Assembly: GCA_029258975.1 (NCBI GenBank)
Contig: JAPDJS010000007.1
Coordinates: 1 to 64,000, forward strand
Reading direction: 5' to 3'
Length of the DNA: 64,000 nucleotides
Origin: Thermoplasmatota archaeon
GTDB taxonomy: Archaea; Thermoplasmatota; B47-G6; B47-G6B; 47-G6
Part shown: in pieces, positions 35,097 to 43,718 of the stretch
Position numbering within the stretch: position 1 is the stretch's first letter
Layout of the letters: the number at the start of each line of letters is the position of its first letter
The notes under the pieces: generated by a model
Databases searched by the model: none
Told to the model about the DNA's origin: nothing
Seen by the model: only the letters and a program-made list of their open reading frames with translations
Position numbers and translations under genes: made by a program

Positions 35097-35462
35097 ACCC
35101 GCACCTCCAATGATTATATTATTTGTGTGATAGAATTACCATATATGATAATATTTTACCAAATTAAGATAAAAAGTTTCGTATTTATATTTTTAAATAG
35201 AGCATTCTATTTAAAAATTAGAAAATAAATAAGAAAAACTCATAAAATCATGGTTCCGAGCTTTGTGTGGTAATCCATATCACTACAAAATATTCTTCGG
35301 GAGGTAATTAACATAACTTAAAGCTTAAAAAGTAAAAGTGTTTTTGAATTTAGAGAGTCAATTAATAGTTTGTTTAAGATCTTGAGTGCGAGCATTAACA
35401 GCTGCTAAAACGATTGGATATTTACTTTTGGGCTCATAATAAATTTTCTGGAGGTTGCAAGA
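35097..35462. other. Intergenic region with AT-rich palindrome
   Basis: 366 bases between divergent genes. The main feature is a perfect 13-base-arm inverted repeat at 35189-35218 around GCAT, listed separately. The last about 100 bases before rpl44e contain a TATA-like GGATATTTAC and the ribosome site GGAGGTT. No open frame of interest. Confidence 0.5.
35189..35218. repeat. Perfect 13-bp inverted repeat with 4-base loop
   Basis: ATTTTTAAATAGA, GCAT, then TCTATTTAAAAAT. Both arms contain TTTAAATA, which could be TATA elements facing opposite ways. Placed 93 bases upstream of the thioredoxin-like gene start and 245 bases upstream of rpl44e; likely promoter or operator rather than a terminator. 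Confidence 0.5.
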
Positions 35463-35738
35463 ATGAAAATGCCCAGAGAAATTAGAACTCACTGTCCGTA
35501 CTGTAAGAAACACACAATTCACACTGTAGAAATTGTAAAGAAGAGAAAAGCCAGCGAACTCACGTGGGGTCAAAGAAGGTTCAGAAGAGTTCTAGCTGGA
35601 TATGGTAGCTTCCCAAGGCCTAAACCTGAAGGACGTGGGAAGGCTACCACAAAAATTCACTTAAGACTTCGTTGTAAAGAGTGTGGGAAAGCACATCATA
35701 GAGAAGGTTGGAGAGCAAGAAGATTTGAGCTTGTATGA
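35463..35738 (+). CDS. rpl44e: Ribosomal protein eL44 (L44e)
   Basis: 91 residues. '[20 protein letters not shown]', '[20 protein letters not shown]' and '[20 protein letters not shown]' are the L44e signature with its four-Cys zinc site. First gene of the conserved archaeal operon rpl44e-rps27e-aIF2alpha-nop10-PAC2. GGAGGTTGCAAG precedes the ATG. Confidence 0.97.
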   Translation: MKMPREIRTHCPYCKKHTIHTVEIVKKRKASELTWGQRRFRRVLAGYGSFPRPKPEGRGKATTKIHLRLRCKECGKAHHREGWRARRFELV

Positions 35739-35753
35739 AGAGGTGATCTTGCG

Positions 35754-35921
35754 GTGCCTGGGAGATTCGTGAAAGTTCGTTGTAAAGAGTGTGGAAATGA
35801 GCAAATAATATTCGAAAAGGCAAGCACCGTAGTTCACTGTAACGTTTGTGATACCATCCTTGCACGCCCCACTGGAGGAAAAGCAAAAATTTTGGGTGAA
35901 ATATTGGAGGTTCTCGAGTAA
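35754..35921 (+). CDS. rps27e: Ribosomal protein eS27
   Basis: 55 residues from GTG 35754, with AGGTGAT upstream. Zinc-ribbon cysteines are at residues 10, 13, 29 and 32 ('VRCKEC', 'HCNVC'), followed by the conserved 'ARPTGGKAKI'. This is the archaeal S27e at its short normal length. The TAA overlaps the aIF2 alpha ATG by one base, so the genes are coupled. Confidence 0.95.
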   Translation: MPGRFVKVRCKECGNEQIIFEKASTVVHCNVCDTILARPTGGKAKILGEILEVLE

Positions 35922-36724
35922 TGGTTTATAGAGAAGACATTCCGGACGTTGGAGAAATTGTTGTCGCTACGGTAACGGAAGTTCAAAGGCTTGGAGCAAA
36001 GGTTACTCTCGATGAATATAAAAATGTGGAGGGTTATATTCCGATTAGCGAAATTACCTCTGGGTGGGTTAAAAATATTAGAGACTATCTGAACGAAGGG
36101 AAGAAAGTAGTAGGTATTGTTATGGACGTGGATAAAAATCTTCGCAGAGTCACTCTCTCAATGAGAAGAATAACTGAAGCTCAAAAGAAGAGAAAACTAG
36201 TAGAGTGGAAAAGAACTCTAAAGGGATATAAACTTCTCGAAATTGTTGCAGAAAAGATTAACACTACTCCTGAGAAAGCATACAAAAATTTTGGTAGAAG
36301 ACTAGAGAGGGTTTTTGGGAGCATATACAGAGCTTTCGAAGAAGCCGCAATGAACCCAGATATTCTTAAAAAGGAGGGTTTCCGAGGCAAGTGGATTAAT
36401 GTGTTTGTTGAAGTTGCGAAGGACAATATTACAACAAGACGTATTCACATCGACGAGCGTTTTTACATTCAAACTCTTGCACCAGATGGAATTGAGAGAA
36501 TTAAAAATTGTCTCACAAAAATGCTCTCTGTATTGGAAAAAGAAGGTTACGAAAGTGTAGACGTGAGAATAATATACGAGGGTGCCCCCAAGTATAGAGT
36601 ACGAATAATAGCACCCGAATATCCTCTCGCAGAAAAAGTATTGAGCGATCTTAAAGAGTTTATGAACAACTGTGCAAAAGAAAATGCTCTTGAAGTCTCG
36701 TTTGAGAGGGCCGTTGAAGAATGA
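35921..36724 (+). CDS. eif2a: Translation initiation factor aIF2 subunit alpha
   Basis: 267 residues. The N-terminal S1 domain ('PDVGEIVVATVTEVQRLGAK', then 'VEGYIPISEIT'), a helical domain and a C-terminal alpha-beta domain ('ISAPEYPLAEK'-like 'IIAPEYPLAEKVLSDL') follow the family. It binds initiator tRNA with aIF2 gamma (7515-8759) and beta (not in the window). Stop overlaps the nop10 start as ATGA. Confidence 0.97.
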   Translation: MVYREDIPDVGEIVVATVTEVQRLGAKVTLDEYKNVEGYIPISEITSGWVKNIRDYLNEGKKVVGIVMDVDKNLRRVTLSMRRITEAQKKRKLVEWKRTLKGYKLLEIVAEKINTTPEKAYKNFGRRLERVFGSIYRAFEEAAMNPDILKKEGFRGKWINVFVEVAKDNITTRRIHIDERFYIQTLAPDGIERIKNCLTKMLSVLEKEGYESVDVRIIYEGAPKYRVRIIAPEYPLAEKVLSDLKEFMNNCAKENALEVSFERAVEE

Positions 36725-36891
36725 AGTCTATTATCAGAAAATGTCCAAACTGTGGTAGATACACACTCAAAACTATTTGTCCTGAGTGTGGGACCAATAC
36801 AAGGATGGTAATACCTCCTAGATTCTCTCCTGAGGATCATTATGGGAAATATAGAAGAACTGCAAAAAAGGAGATGGGAATATGTCGATAA
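36721..36891 (+). CDS. nop10: H/ACA RNP protein Nop10
   Basis: 56 residues. A zinc ribbon with Cys 8, 11, 20 and 23, 'GRYTLK' and 'PPRFSPEDHYGKYRR' identify Nop10. It is part of the archaeal H/ACA pseudouridylation particle with Cbf5, Gar1 and L7Ae. Unusually close to the next gene: its last four codons overlap the PAC2 start. Confidence 0.96.
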   Translation: MKSIIRKCPNCGRYTLKTICPECGTNTRMVIPPRFSPEDHYGKYRRTAKKEMGICR

Positions 36892-37724
36892 TTCCTCAAA
36901 ATATAATTTATGAGCTTAAAAAAGGAGATATAAAAATAATTTTGGAAAATCCTCTCGTTATTATTGAAAAAATTGAAAATCTTCCTGAACTTAATAATCC
37001 TGTATTCTTAGAGGGCTTACCTGGAATTGGATACGTTGGATATACCACTACTTCCTACATTGTAGAAACTCTTAATCCCACACTTTTCTTAAGAATTTAT
37101 TTAGACATACTTCCTGCTCAAGTATCAATCAAAGAGGGTGGACTTGTAGACCTCATGAGCTATAGGTTCTATTACTACAAGGGCACAGATCGTGATTTTA
37201 TTTTTATGCTGGGCGAAGCTCAACCCAATGATCCAAAGGACCAGTATTTGGCCACGAGAATTGTATTAGAGCTTCTTAAAGAAATGGGCGTAAATGACAT
37301 CATTACGGTAGGAGGCTATGGGAGGGGAACACAACCTGAAGAGCCTAAAGTGTACGGTGCAGCAACTCATGAAGGCCTTGTTAATGAATTTTCAAAGTAT
37401 AACATCATTTTCAGCAACACTGAGCCCGAAGGCGGAATCATAGGAATGACGGGGCTTTTCTTGGGACTCGGAAAGCTTATGGGTTTCAGAGGAATTTGTT
37501 TGATGGGAGAGACTAGTGGGATGTTCAAAGATCCAAAAGCAGCGAGAGCTATTATAAAAATACTCGATGAACACTTTAAACTTAACCTAAATATGGAGAG
37601 ACTAAACAAAATGGTGGAAGATTTTGAGAGATTTGTCTCGTTGGTCTCACAAGTATCAAAGGCCACGGAGAAGCCTACCCCCAGACAAAGGGAGTTAGAA
37701 GAGCGGTTCAGATACATTAGATGA
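36882..37724 (+). CDS. PAC2 family protein (proteasome assembly chaperone-like)
   Basis: 280 residues. 'NPVFLEGLPGIGYVGYTTTS', 'GEAQPNDPKDQY', 'VGGYGRGTQPEEPKVYGAAT' and 'PEGGIIGMTGLFLGLGKLMG' mark the COG2047/PAC2 family. Related proteins assist 20S proteasome assembly; archaeal function is less certain. The C-terminus adds a charged helical tail (ATEKPTPRQRELEERF). Last gene of the ribosomal operon, overlapping nop10 by 10 bases. Confidence 0.93.
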   Translation: MSIIPQNIIYELKKGDIKIILENPLVIIEKIENLPELNNPVFLEGLPGIGYVGYTTTSYIVETLNPTLFLRIYLDILPAQVSIKEGGLVDLMSYRFYYYKGTDRDFIFMLGEAQPNDPKDQYLATRIVLELLKEMGVNDIITVGGYGRGTQPEEPKVYGAATHEGLVNEFSKYNIIFSNTEPEGGIIGMTGLFLGLGKLMGFRGICLMGETSGMFKDPKAARAIIKILDEHFKLNLNMERLNKMVEDFERFVSLVSQVSKATEKPTPRQRELEERFRYIR

Positions 37725-37821
37725 CGTATTGAAAAATATTCCTTCAAAAGCTCTCTCCTTAAAGCTTCGAAAACCTTTTATAGTAAAAGCTTTGTAGAAT
37801 AGTATGCTAAAAATTGCTGGC

Positions 37822-37931
37822 GCCGGGGTAGCTCAGCTGGCCAGAGCGCCGGACTCATAGGGATCGCGAGTCCGTGCGCGCGGTCCTGGGATATCCGGAG
37901 GTCGCGGGTTCGAAGCCCGCCCCCGGCACCA
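37822..37931 (+). tRNA. tRNA-Met (CAT), elongator, with intron
   Basis: Acceptor GCCGGGG/CCCCGGC, D-arm GCTC/GAGC, anticodon stem CCGGA/TCCGG, T-arm GCGGGTTCGAAGCCCGC, discriminator A and encoded CCA at 37929-37931. The anticodon CAT is at 37856-37858. Bases 37860-37892 (33 nt) interrupt the loop after position 37, the canonical archaeal intron site, and need splicing by the tRNA endonuclease. The A-U-free 5' pair and the intron fit an elongator rather than initiator Met tRNA. Confidence 0.93.
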
Positions 37932-38010
37932 GAATGACCCCCTTATTCCCTAATCCTTAATCCCTGTTTTTGACCAGATATGATCACTGATGTTTACTAA
38001 TTAGAAAAGA

Positions 38011-38018
38011 TATAAATA
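38011..38018 (+). promoter_or_regulatory. TATA box of the ACT-domain regulator gene
   Basis: TATAAATA preceded by AAAAGA (BRE-like), 62 bases before ATG 38080, leaving room for a short leader that holds the ribosome site GGTGAGT. Confidence 0.5.
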
Positions 38019-38079
38019 GCATAAACACATATGTTCAAATTAGGGCTTTCAAGTGCAATAAAAAATGATGGTGAGTAAT

Positions 38080-38697
38080 ATGACTAATAACGTTTCTGAC
38101 ACTTTTATGATTATTTCAGGATATTTTGATCAATATCCAGCACGTAGAAAAGTTGTAGAGGTTTTACTTCGCTATGGACTTTCTGTAAGAAATGGTAAAA
38201 TATACATCGGAGAAGATATGGAGGTTCCCATAAGCGCTGTTGCAAAAGCAGCAAAAGTGAATCGCAGGATAATATACATGACGATTGATTATATAGAGAG
38301 AACTCCAGCACTTAGGATTTTCTTCTCTAAACTCAAACCTACCCTAAATCTCATAGATCTTGCTCCTCACATGGGATGGGAAGTTTTAGAGATAGAAGAG
38401 CTCTCAGAAATTAACAAATGTGTGTTTTCGGATGTTTTAAAGATCATATTTGAAAACAATTGTCGTATAAGACAAATAATCGGAGAAAAATACGAAATGG
38501 GATTCGGCAGATATTACATTGTCCTAGAGGGTCAAGTACCGGTAAGTGCAATTGAAAGAATAAGTAATGTGCCTGGGGTTCTAAAAATTACTCTTAGAAC
38601 ACCAGAAAAGGATAAAACTCACATAGTGTGTTCGTATTGTGAGGTAAAATACTGTCCAAAAGCTCCTTATGTCAAACAAATTAAAACAGAAGACTGA
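38080..38697 (+). CDS. HTH-ACT domain regulator (COG2150-like)
   Basis: 205 residues from ATG 38080 behind GGTGAGT. The N-terminal part (RKVVEVLLRYGLSVRNGKIY, 'VPISAVAKAAKVNRRIIY') is a helix-turn-helix, and the central 'FSDVLKIIFENNCRIRQIIG' and 'GRYYIVLEGQVPVSAIERIS' are an ACT-like ligand domain. A C-terminal Cys cluster (CSYCEVKYC) may bind metal. The family is a predicted archaeal regulator of amino acid metabolism. Targets unknown. Confidence 0.8.
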   Translation: MTNNVSDTFMIISGYFDQYPARRKVVEVLLRYGLSVRNGKIYIGEDMEVPISAVAKAAKVNRRIIYMTIDYIERTPALRIFFSKLKPTLNLIDLAPHMGWEVLEIEELSEINKCVFSDVLKIIFENNCRIRQIIGEKYEMGFGRYYIVLEGQVPVSAIERISNVPGVLKITLRTPEKDKTHIVCSYCEVKYCPKAPYVKQIKTED

Positions 38698-38715
38698 TTA
38701 TATACTCGTCCACAC

Positions 38716-40260
38716 TCAAAAGAGTTTCTTCACTACCGAATTAATTTCTTTCAGTATTTTGTTTTTGTCCTCGTAGTCAACTATCAAAAGGTTTCTGCCT
38801 AAGGCACTTAATTTACTATGTACTTCATTATTTGGATCAAATTTTTGGATTCTTAGGCTTCTTATCGCCTTAATAGCAATATTTCCGGTAAAGGCATATC
38901 CTGAAATAATGTCTCTAAAAATTTTTGAGCTTAAAAGTGCTATTAGATAGTAAGCCTCAGAGATATTATTTAATGGTATGTATTGGACGCCAGATATTGG
39001 TATTGGTGGCTTACCCAATTTTGGAAGAGCAAGAGACGGCACAAATTCCTTACTAGCCCTTTTCCAAACTATTTTATAAGGAGAAAATATCTCCTCGCTG
39101 AGGTCTAGACTATAAAAAGGACCTTCAGAAAATGTATAGTAGGAAACTTTACGCGACGTTAAGACGTCCTTCTCTCTATTAAGGAATTCGTATGTATTAG
39201 GGAACGTATCTCTGAGTTCTTCCTCAGATAATAACTTTTTGTTTTTAACTGGCAAAACTATGAACTTTTCTGAGATGCTCATTGGCCAGTATATATCAGC
39301 GGGCCTTATTACTGGATACAACGTTTCTTTTTCTACAAAGCCAGCATTTCTAAATCCTTTGTTGTCTATTTTTGACGTATAGACAAATATAAGTCTTCTT
39401 TTCGTAATGCTTTCCCCGAGAGTTACAATAAATGCTCTGTCTCTACCCGTTATTAAACCCTCTCTTACCTCGTACTCATTTAACCCAAACAACCTATCTA
39501 CTCCAACAATTACCTTCGGATCAAACACAGCAGGAACGTTGCTCCTAAAAATGGCTACGTAGTCATCTCCAAAATAAAAGGGTTCCATAAGAAAGGGTGT
39601 TTTTAATGTTATAACAAAAATTAAATCCTTTATTAGCCTTCTCACAGAAACTACTGACAAGAATGTCCCATCATAGAGGTTTAAACTGTATATTATCCCT
39701 CCTTTTGACTTAAAAATTTCTTCTGAAGTTACTATAGCCAAAATTGATCCCAAACGAATGCATTTTGCAACAGATTTTATTTTTTGTGGCGTTTCTCCCC
39801 TTTTTTGTTTTAAAAACGCAAACAATACTGCATTCGCATTTTTTAGCCCTTTTAACCCAAAATATGTCTTTCCTTCTCTTCTCAGATATTCTTTAAAGAT
39901 CTCCAAATAGGGGCTATTCTCATCTAAAATGACTCCAGAACAATAATCATTAAAAACCTTCAAAAAAATTGCAGCTAAAATAATGGAGTCCGTTATTAAT
40001 AGTAAATCTCTTATGTCTTGATTTCTAAAAAGTTCCAAGACTCTAAGCCAAATATCACTCGACAAAATGTTGGGGAACTTAAATTTCTTTAATTCTTTGG
40101 AAACTTCCCAAGAATAAAGTCTTACTAAATCTTCTAAATCATGCTCTTTTAGTTGCTCCAAAATCTTTGGAAGATCTATAATATTTGCTTCAACATATCT
40201 ATCCAGGAATGCTCTAACAAGATCTTTATGTTTAGAGATTAATTTAAGAATCACAAGCAT
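38716..40260 (-). CDS. Orphan methylase-like specificity protein (Eco57I/TaqI-type C-terminal half)
   Basis: 514 residues. 'KCIRLGSILAIVTSEEIFKS' plus 'GGIIYSLNLYD', 'YPVIRPADIYWP', 'FPNTYEFLNREKDVLTSRKV' and 'YYLIALLSSKIFRDIISGYA' match the order of motifs after the catalytic domain in TaqI/Eco57I-type N6-adenine methylases, that is the target recognition part. The SAM site and NPPY motif are absent; the first 160 residues are helical instead. It is therefore unlikely to methylate DNA alone. In-frame codons continue upstream of ATG 40260 to a TGA at 40345, so the true start may be further upstream. Confidence 0.65.
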   Translation of the reverse strand: MLVILKLISKHKDLVRAFLDRYVEANIIDLPKILEQLKEHDLEDLVRLYSWEVSKELKKFKFPNILSSDIWLRVLELFRNQDIRDLLLITDSIILAAIFLKVFNDYCSGVILDENSPYLEIFKEYLRREGKTYFGLKGLKNANAVLFAFLKQKRGETPQKIKSVAKCIRLGSILAIVTSEEIFKSKGGIIYSLNLYDGTFLSVVSVRRLIKDLIFVITLKTPFLMEPFYFGDDYVAIFRSNVPAVFDPKVIVGVDRLFGLNEYEVREGLITGRDRAFIVTLGESITKRRLIFVYTSKIDNKGFRNAGFVEKETLYPVIRPADIYWPMSISEKFIVLPVKNKKLLSEEELRDTFPNTYEFLNREKDVLTSRKVSYYTFSEGPFYSLDLSEEIFSPYKIVWKRASKEFVPSLALPKLGKPPIPISGVQYIPLNNISEAYYLIALLSSKIFRDIISGYAFTGNIAIKAIRSLRIQKFDPNNEVHSKLSALGRNLLIVDYEDKNKILKEINSVVKKLF

Positions 40261-40337
40261 CTCTATTATTTTTATCCTATCGAAGAGGGTCTCTTGTAAT
40301 TCTTCGATTATTATTCGTACGTCTCTTGTTGTTTTCG

Positions 40338-42095
40338 TTATAATTCACCTCGTCTGGCTTTCATCCAGTAAATAACATTTGCTACAATTATTACTACTAT
40401 GATCCCTACTACTGTCCCTGCTGTGATAAGATCTGTATAGTCTTTTTCAGGTACCGGAGTTGGCAGTTGATTTTTGCCTTTCAAGGGGTTCATGCGCGGA
40501 TATGGATCTTCAGAAAATGTTGAGACTTTATAGGGGGTGTCGCCTATATTGTCTCCGTTATTGTCTTTTCCTTCGTATTTATCCCAATAATTATAGAGAT
40601 AATCGTGTTTAGAGTCTTCTACAATTTCTTCATCATTATCTACAAAGTCACAATATGTCACCTTTAGATCTTCCGTAGATAGAGCAAATATGGCGGCCTT
40701 AGAGTTTTTTATTATACTTTTCTCAATTATGATCTGAGCTGACCCTCTAAGGACTATTGCAGTTACGCCTGCCTTTTCAATTAGAGAGTCTTTTATTAAG
40801 AGAGAACTAGAATAATAAGACTGTAATGCATAAGCAGAGTCATAAATAGTAGTTTTTTCCAAAGTAATATTAGAAGAGAACAACAAGTAAAGCGCTGTAT
40901 AAACTTTTTGAATTAGTGTGTTTTTGAAAGTGATGTGTGTTGAAGACGCTATTTCGATAGCATTTACAGGTTTCTCTTTCTCAAGTTCTCCGTAAACAAA
41001 TTTAACATTTATGATCTCTGTATCTACAATCTTGATGTTATGGCTGTATCTAATCCCCAACACTGTCCTTATACTATCTTGTAATTTAACATCTTCTAGA
41101 GTGGCGTTAACTACGTTTGAAATGTCTATTGCTCCACCTTTTATAGAGGACGCTTGAATTTTGAGATCTTCTCCGCTATCAAAGGCAAAATACACCCCAT
41201 AACTCTCAATGTCACTAACCTTTGCATTATAAAACTTCGAAAGACTAATAGCAATGTCACCTTTACTTCCCTCGAATTCGATATTGTTTAAAACGACGTT
41301 CTCTACATTTTCCAAGGTTAACGCGTAAGCAGCAAAAATAATCGTAGTATTATAAACCTGAACGTCTTTTGCGCTTCTTATATTAATCGCACGGGTGCCC
41401 TTTACAACAGAGTTCCTAATTGTTAGATTGTTTACTTCCTCTGCAACAATGGCAGTTATTAAATAAACATTAAACCGAGTGCCTACCGTAAGATTCTCTA
41501 GGATTACATTTGTTGCGTTATAAATGTAAATATTGGAGTATTCTCCCTTGATTATTGTGTTTTCTAGGTCATGTCCAACAAAAACTTGAACATCATTAAA
41601 TGTGATGTTGTAAAACTCATTTCTCATGTCTTGAGATTTCTCGAACTTTATTGGGAGGAGAGTATCTTTTATCCTTATATCCTTTAATTTTACGTTTGTT
41701 ACATTATTTAATAAAACACCATAATCCGTGGTTAAACTCCCAATAACAGTGATATTCTCAAATACAACATTTCTTGAGTTTATAATTTTAATAGCGCTCT
41801 CTTGTTTTTGCGTTATTATAGTAATGTTCCTAAATATTGCGTATTTTTGTGAGTTCGATATTAATATGGCAGGCTGAGCAAAAACATCTATTGACAAATT
41901 CTCAATTATATATGGATTTTCTTTAGTACCGTTCCCTTTGAAAATAAAATCTAGCTCATAATTATCGTCTAAAATTACCAAGGGACTTCCTAGGCTTATT
42001 TGAGATTGTGACCTTACTGGAATGACACTAAACAACAATGATAAAATAAGCGTCCCTATGATCAAAATTGTAACGCACTTTTTAAAGCTCAACAT
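40338..42095 (-). CDS. Secreted parallel beta-helix protein with C-terminal anchor
   Basis: 585 residues. N-terminal signal peptide (about 1-29), then 'GNGTKENPYIIENLSIDV' and some 20 repeats of the PbH1/NosD type with 'I-NS-NVVFENITVIG' spacing. At the end 'YNYWDKYEGKDNNGDNIGDT' is typical of NosD-like copper/carbohydrate proteins. A single helix at about 555-577 followed by MKARRGEL anchors it in the membrane. Probably a cell-surface protein, perhaps polysaccharide or metal binding. A paralogue lies at 55999. Confidence 0.85.
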   Translation of the reverse strand: MLSFKKCVTILIIGTLILSLLFSVIPVRSQSQISLGSPLVILDDNYELDFIFKGNGTKENPYIIENLSIDVFAQPAILISNSQKYAIFRNITIITQKQESAIKIINSRNVVFENITVIGSLTTDYGVLLNNVTNVKLKDIRIKDTLLPIKFEKSQDMRNEFYNITFNDVQVFVGHDLENTIIKGEYSNIYIYNATNVILENLTVGTRFNVYLITAIVAEEVNNLTIRNSVVKGTRAINIRSAKDVQVYNTTIIFAAYALTLENVENVVLNNIEFEGSKGDIAISLSKFYNAKVSDIESYGVYFAFDSGEDLKIQASSIKGGAIDISNVVNATLEDVKLQDSIRTVLGIRYSHNIKIVDTEIINVKFVYGELEKEKPVNAIEIASSTHITFKNTLIQKVYTALYLLFSSNITLEKTTIYDSAYALQSYYSSSLLIKDSLIEKAGVTAIVLRGSAQIIIEKSIIKNSKAAIFALSTEDLKVTYCDFVDNDEEIVEDSKHDYLYNYWDKYEGKDNNGDNIGDTPYKVSTFSEDPYPRMNPLKGKNQLPTPVPEKDYTDLITAGTVVGIIVVIIVANVIYWMKARRGEL

Positions 42096-42188
42096 TTAGG
42101 GTTTCACCCCAACAATTACTCAATTAGATTATCTCAGCGATTACATTTAGGTAACTGTCACGGACTTATATATGGTGCCACAATATCT

Positions 42189-43166
42189 CTACACTTCTTG
42201 TTTTGTCTCAAAGTTAATTGCGTATTTGGAGACAATCCCGTGATTAATCCAACAGCCATTTCCAGGTCTTCCTACATCGTGGGCTTCCCCATTTTCGACT
42301 GTAAAACTTGGTGATCCTACGTCCTCGTATAAGATATGGGAGGTCAAAACAAGTAGAGAGTCTGTATAAAGTAACGATACGTGAAACGCTGCAGAATTAA
42401 GGATCGACGAAGAAAATCCTGGAAACATTATGGGTACTATTCCATACGACTCCAACATTTCCGATATCCTCATACTCTTGGTTATGCCCAAGCTGCTTAT
42501 GTCTACCATTACATACTCGTAATCCCAAAAAGTTCTTTGAGAGACAAATGAGGGATAATTGCTCTTATTTAGGAGCGGTACGTCAGTATATCTCGCTAGC
42601 GGATTTTCAGAGAGAACTAAAAGACCAAACTCATCGGCCAGCTCTAACGTCTCCTGTGTAGGCCAGTAAATCCCGGTCGTTATTTCTAATTCTTGTAGAA
42701 CGCTCTCGTCAGTGTCCCAAGAACCGCTCGAAACAAACATAAGATAATCAAATTCGCTAAGAGACGGTATGGGCTTTACCCCGGGAACATATGTATAAAC
42801 AACTGGAGCTGACTCTCTTTTCCTTCCGTAAAGATTGCTCCATGATGTTTGAAGCATTTTACCTATAAGGTCTAAATAAGCTACTTCTAAACCTACATTA
42901 AAGTCTATCCTCGAATCATACATAATTTCAAAAATGGTAAACAAATCTCTGCCCAACAGACTTTCTTTAAGATATCTTAATAAGTCATCATGAATGATCC
43001 AAAACCTTTCTCCAAAAGTCGTGAACTCCCCCCAGCCAATCATTTTATTTACTTTTAGCTTCACATATGCTGCTCGATATGTGCTCACCTTAGGTCTCAC
43101 ATTTGTCAAGTATGGCATTTCTATTCCCAACATTTCTACATGAGAAATTGTACGATTTGTCGTCAT
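42189..43166 (-). CDS. Degenerate enolase-superfamily protein
   Basis: 325 residues from ATG 43166 (GGTGAATTTT upstream; frame open to 43217). The N-terminal capping domain is recognisable: 'YRAAYVKLKVNKMIGWGEFT', 'GRDLFTIFEIM', 'GLEVAYLDLIGKMLQTSWSN' then LYG, as in muconate cycloisomerase/o-succinylbenzoate synthase relatives. The barrel part is short, and I cannot find the KxK motif or a full set of Asp/Glu metal ligands; 'SENPLA' and 'VMVDIS' may be relics. Probably a non-enzymatic or altered function. Confidence is in the fold, not the role. Confidence 0.6.
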   Translation of the reverse strand: MTTNRTISHVEMLGIEMPYLTNVRPKVSTYRAAYVKLKVNKMIGWGEFTTFGERFWIIHDDLLRYLKESLLGRDLFTIFEIMYDSRIDFNVGLEVAYLDLIGKMLQTSWSNLYGRKRESAPVVYTYVPGVKPIPSLSEFDYLMFVSSGSWDTDESVLQELEITTGIYWPTQETLELADEFGLLVLSENPLARYTDVPLLNKSNYPSFVSQRTFWDYEYVMVDISSLGITKSMRISEMLESYGIVPIMFPGFSSSILNSAAFHVSLLYTDSLLVLTSHILYEDVGSPSFTVENGEAHDVGRPGNGCWINHGIVSKYAINFETKQEV

Positions 43167-43302
43167 AAAATTCACCTGATGTACATTCACAGACTTGAAA
43201 CATAAACCATAAATCACGTTAAAAAGTTAACATCCCATCTATTTATATAAACACGAAGGTGAAAAATTCATTCTAACCTTCAATAGGCCGAGGTGGGGTA
43301 TT

Positions 43303-43704
43303 TTGAGCTCTAAAATAATCATCCAAGAAGAAGATTTCTCGTTAGACGAGGTCCTCAATATTATTAAAGCTGCTGACGAAGATATAGGAGCTGTTGTAAT
43401 GTTTATTGGTGTTGTAAGAGCCCATGAAGAAAATAAAACTGTTAAATATCTCGACTATGAACACTATCCACTTATGGCTGAAAAATATCTTGAAAAACTT
43501 AGAGACGAAGCGATTTCAAGATTTAACCTTAAGGATCTCATTGTTATTCACAGAGTTGGTAAAAGATATCCTAGGGAAAACGTTGTAGTTATTGCTGCCG
43601 CATCTGAACATAGAAAGGAGGCTTTTGAAGCATGTTCATGGTACATAGAAGAGCTAAAGAAAGTAGTTCCTATATGGAAAAAAGCATTCATAGAAGAAGG
43701 CTGA
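43303..43704 (+). CDS. moaE: Molybdopterin synthase large subunit MoaE
   Basis: 133 residues. 'GAVVMFIGVVRAHEENKTVK' followed by YLDYEHYPLMAEK, 'VIHRVGKRYP' and 'EHRKEAFEACSWYIEELKKV' plus 'PIWKK' match MoaE, including the catalytic lysines. It transfers sulfur from MoaD thiocarboxylate to precursor Z to make molybdopterin, for Mo or W enzymes. The start is TTG behind GGTGGGG. MoaD is not next to it. Confidence 0.95.
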   Translation: MSSKIIIQEEDFSLDEVLNIIKAADEDIGAVVMFIGVVRAHEENKTVKYLDYEHYPLMAEKYLEKLRDEAISRFNLKDLIVIHRVGKRYPRENVVVIAAASEHRKEAFEACSWYIEELKKVVPIWKKAFIEEG

Positions 43705-43718
43705 GATAAAACTATTCA

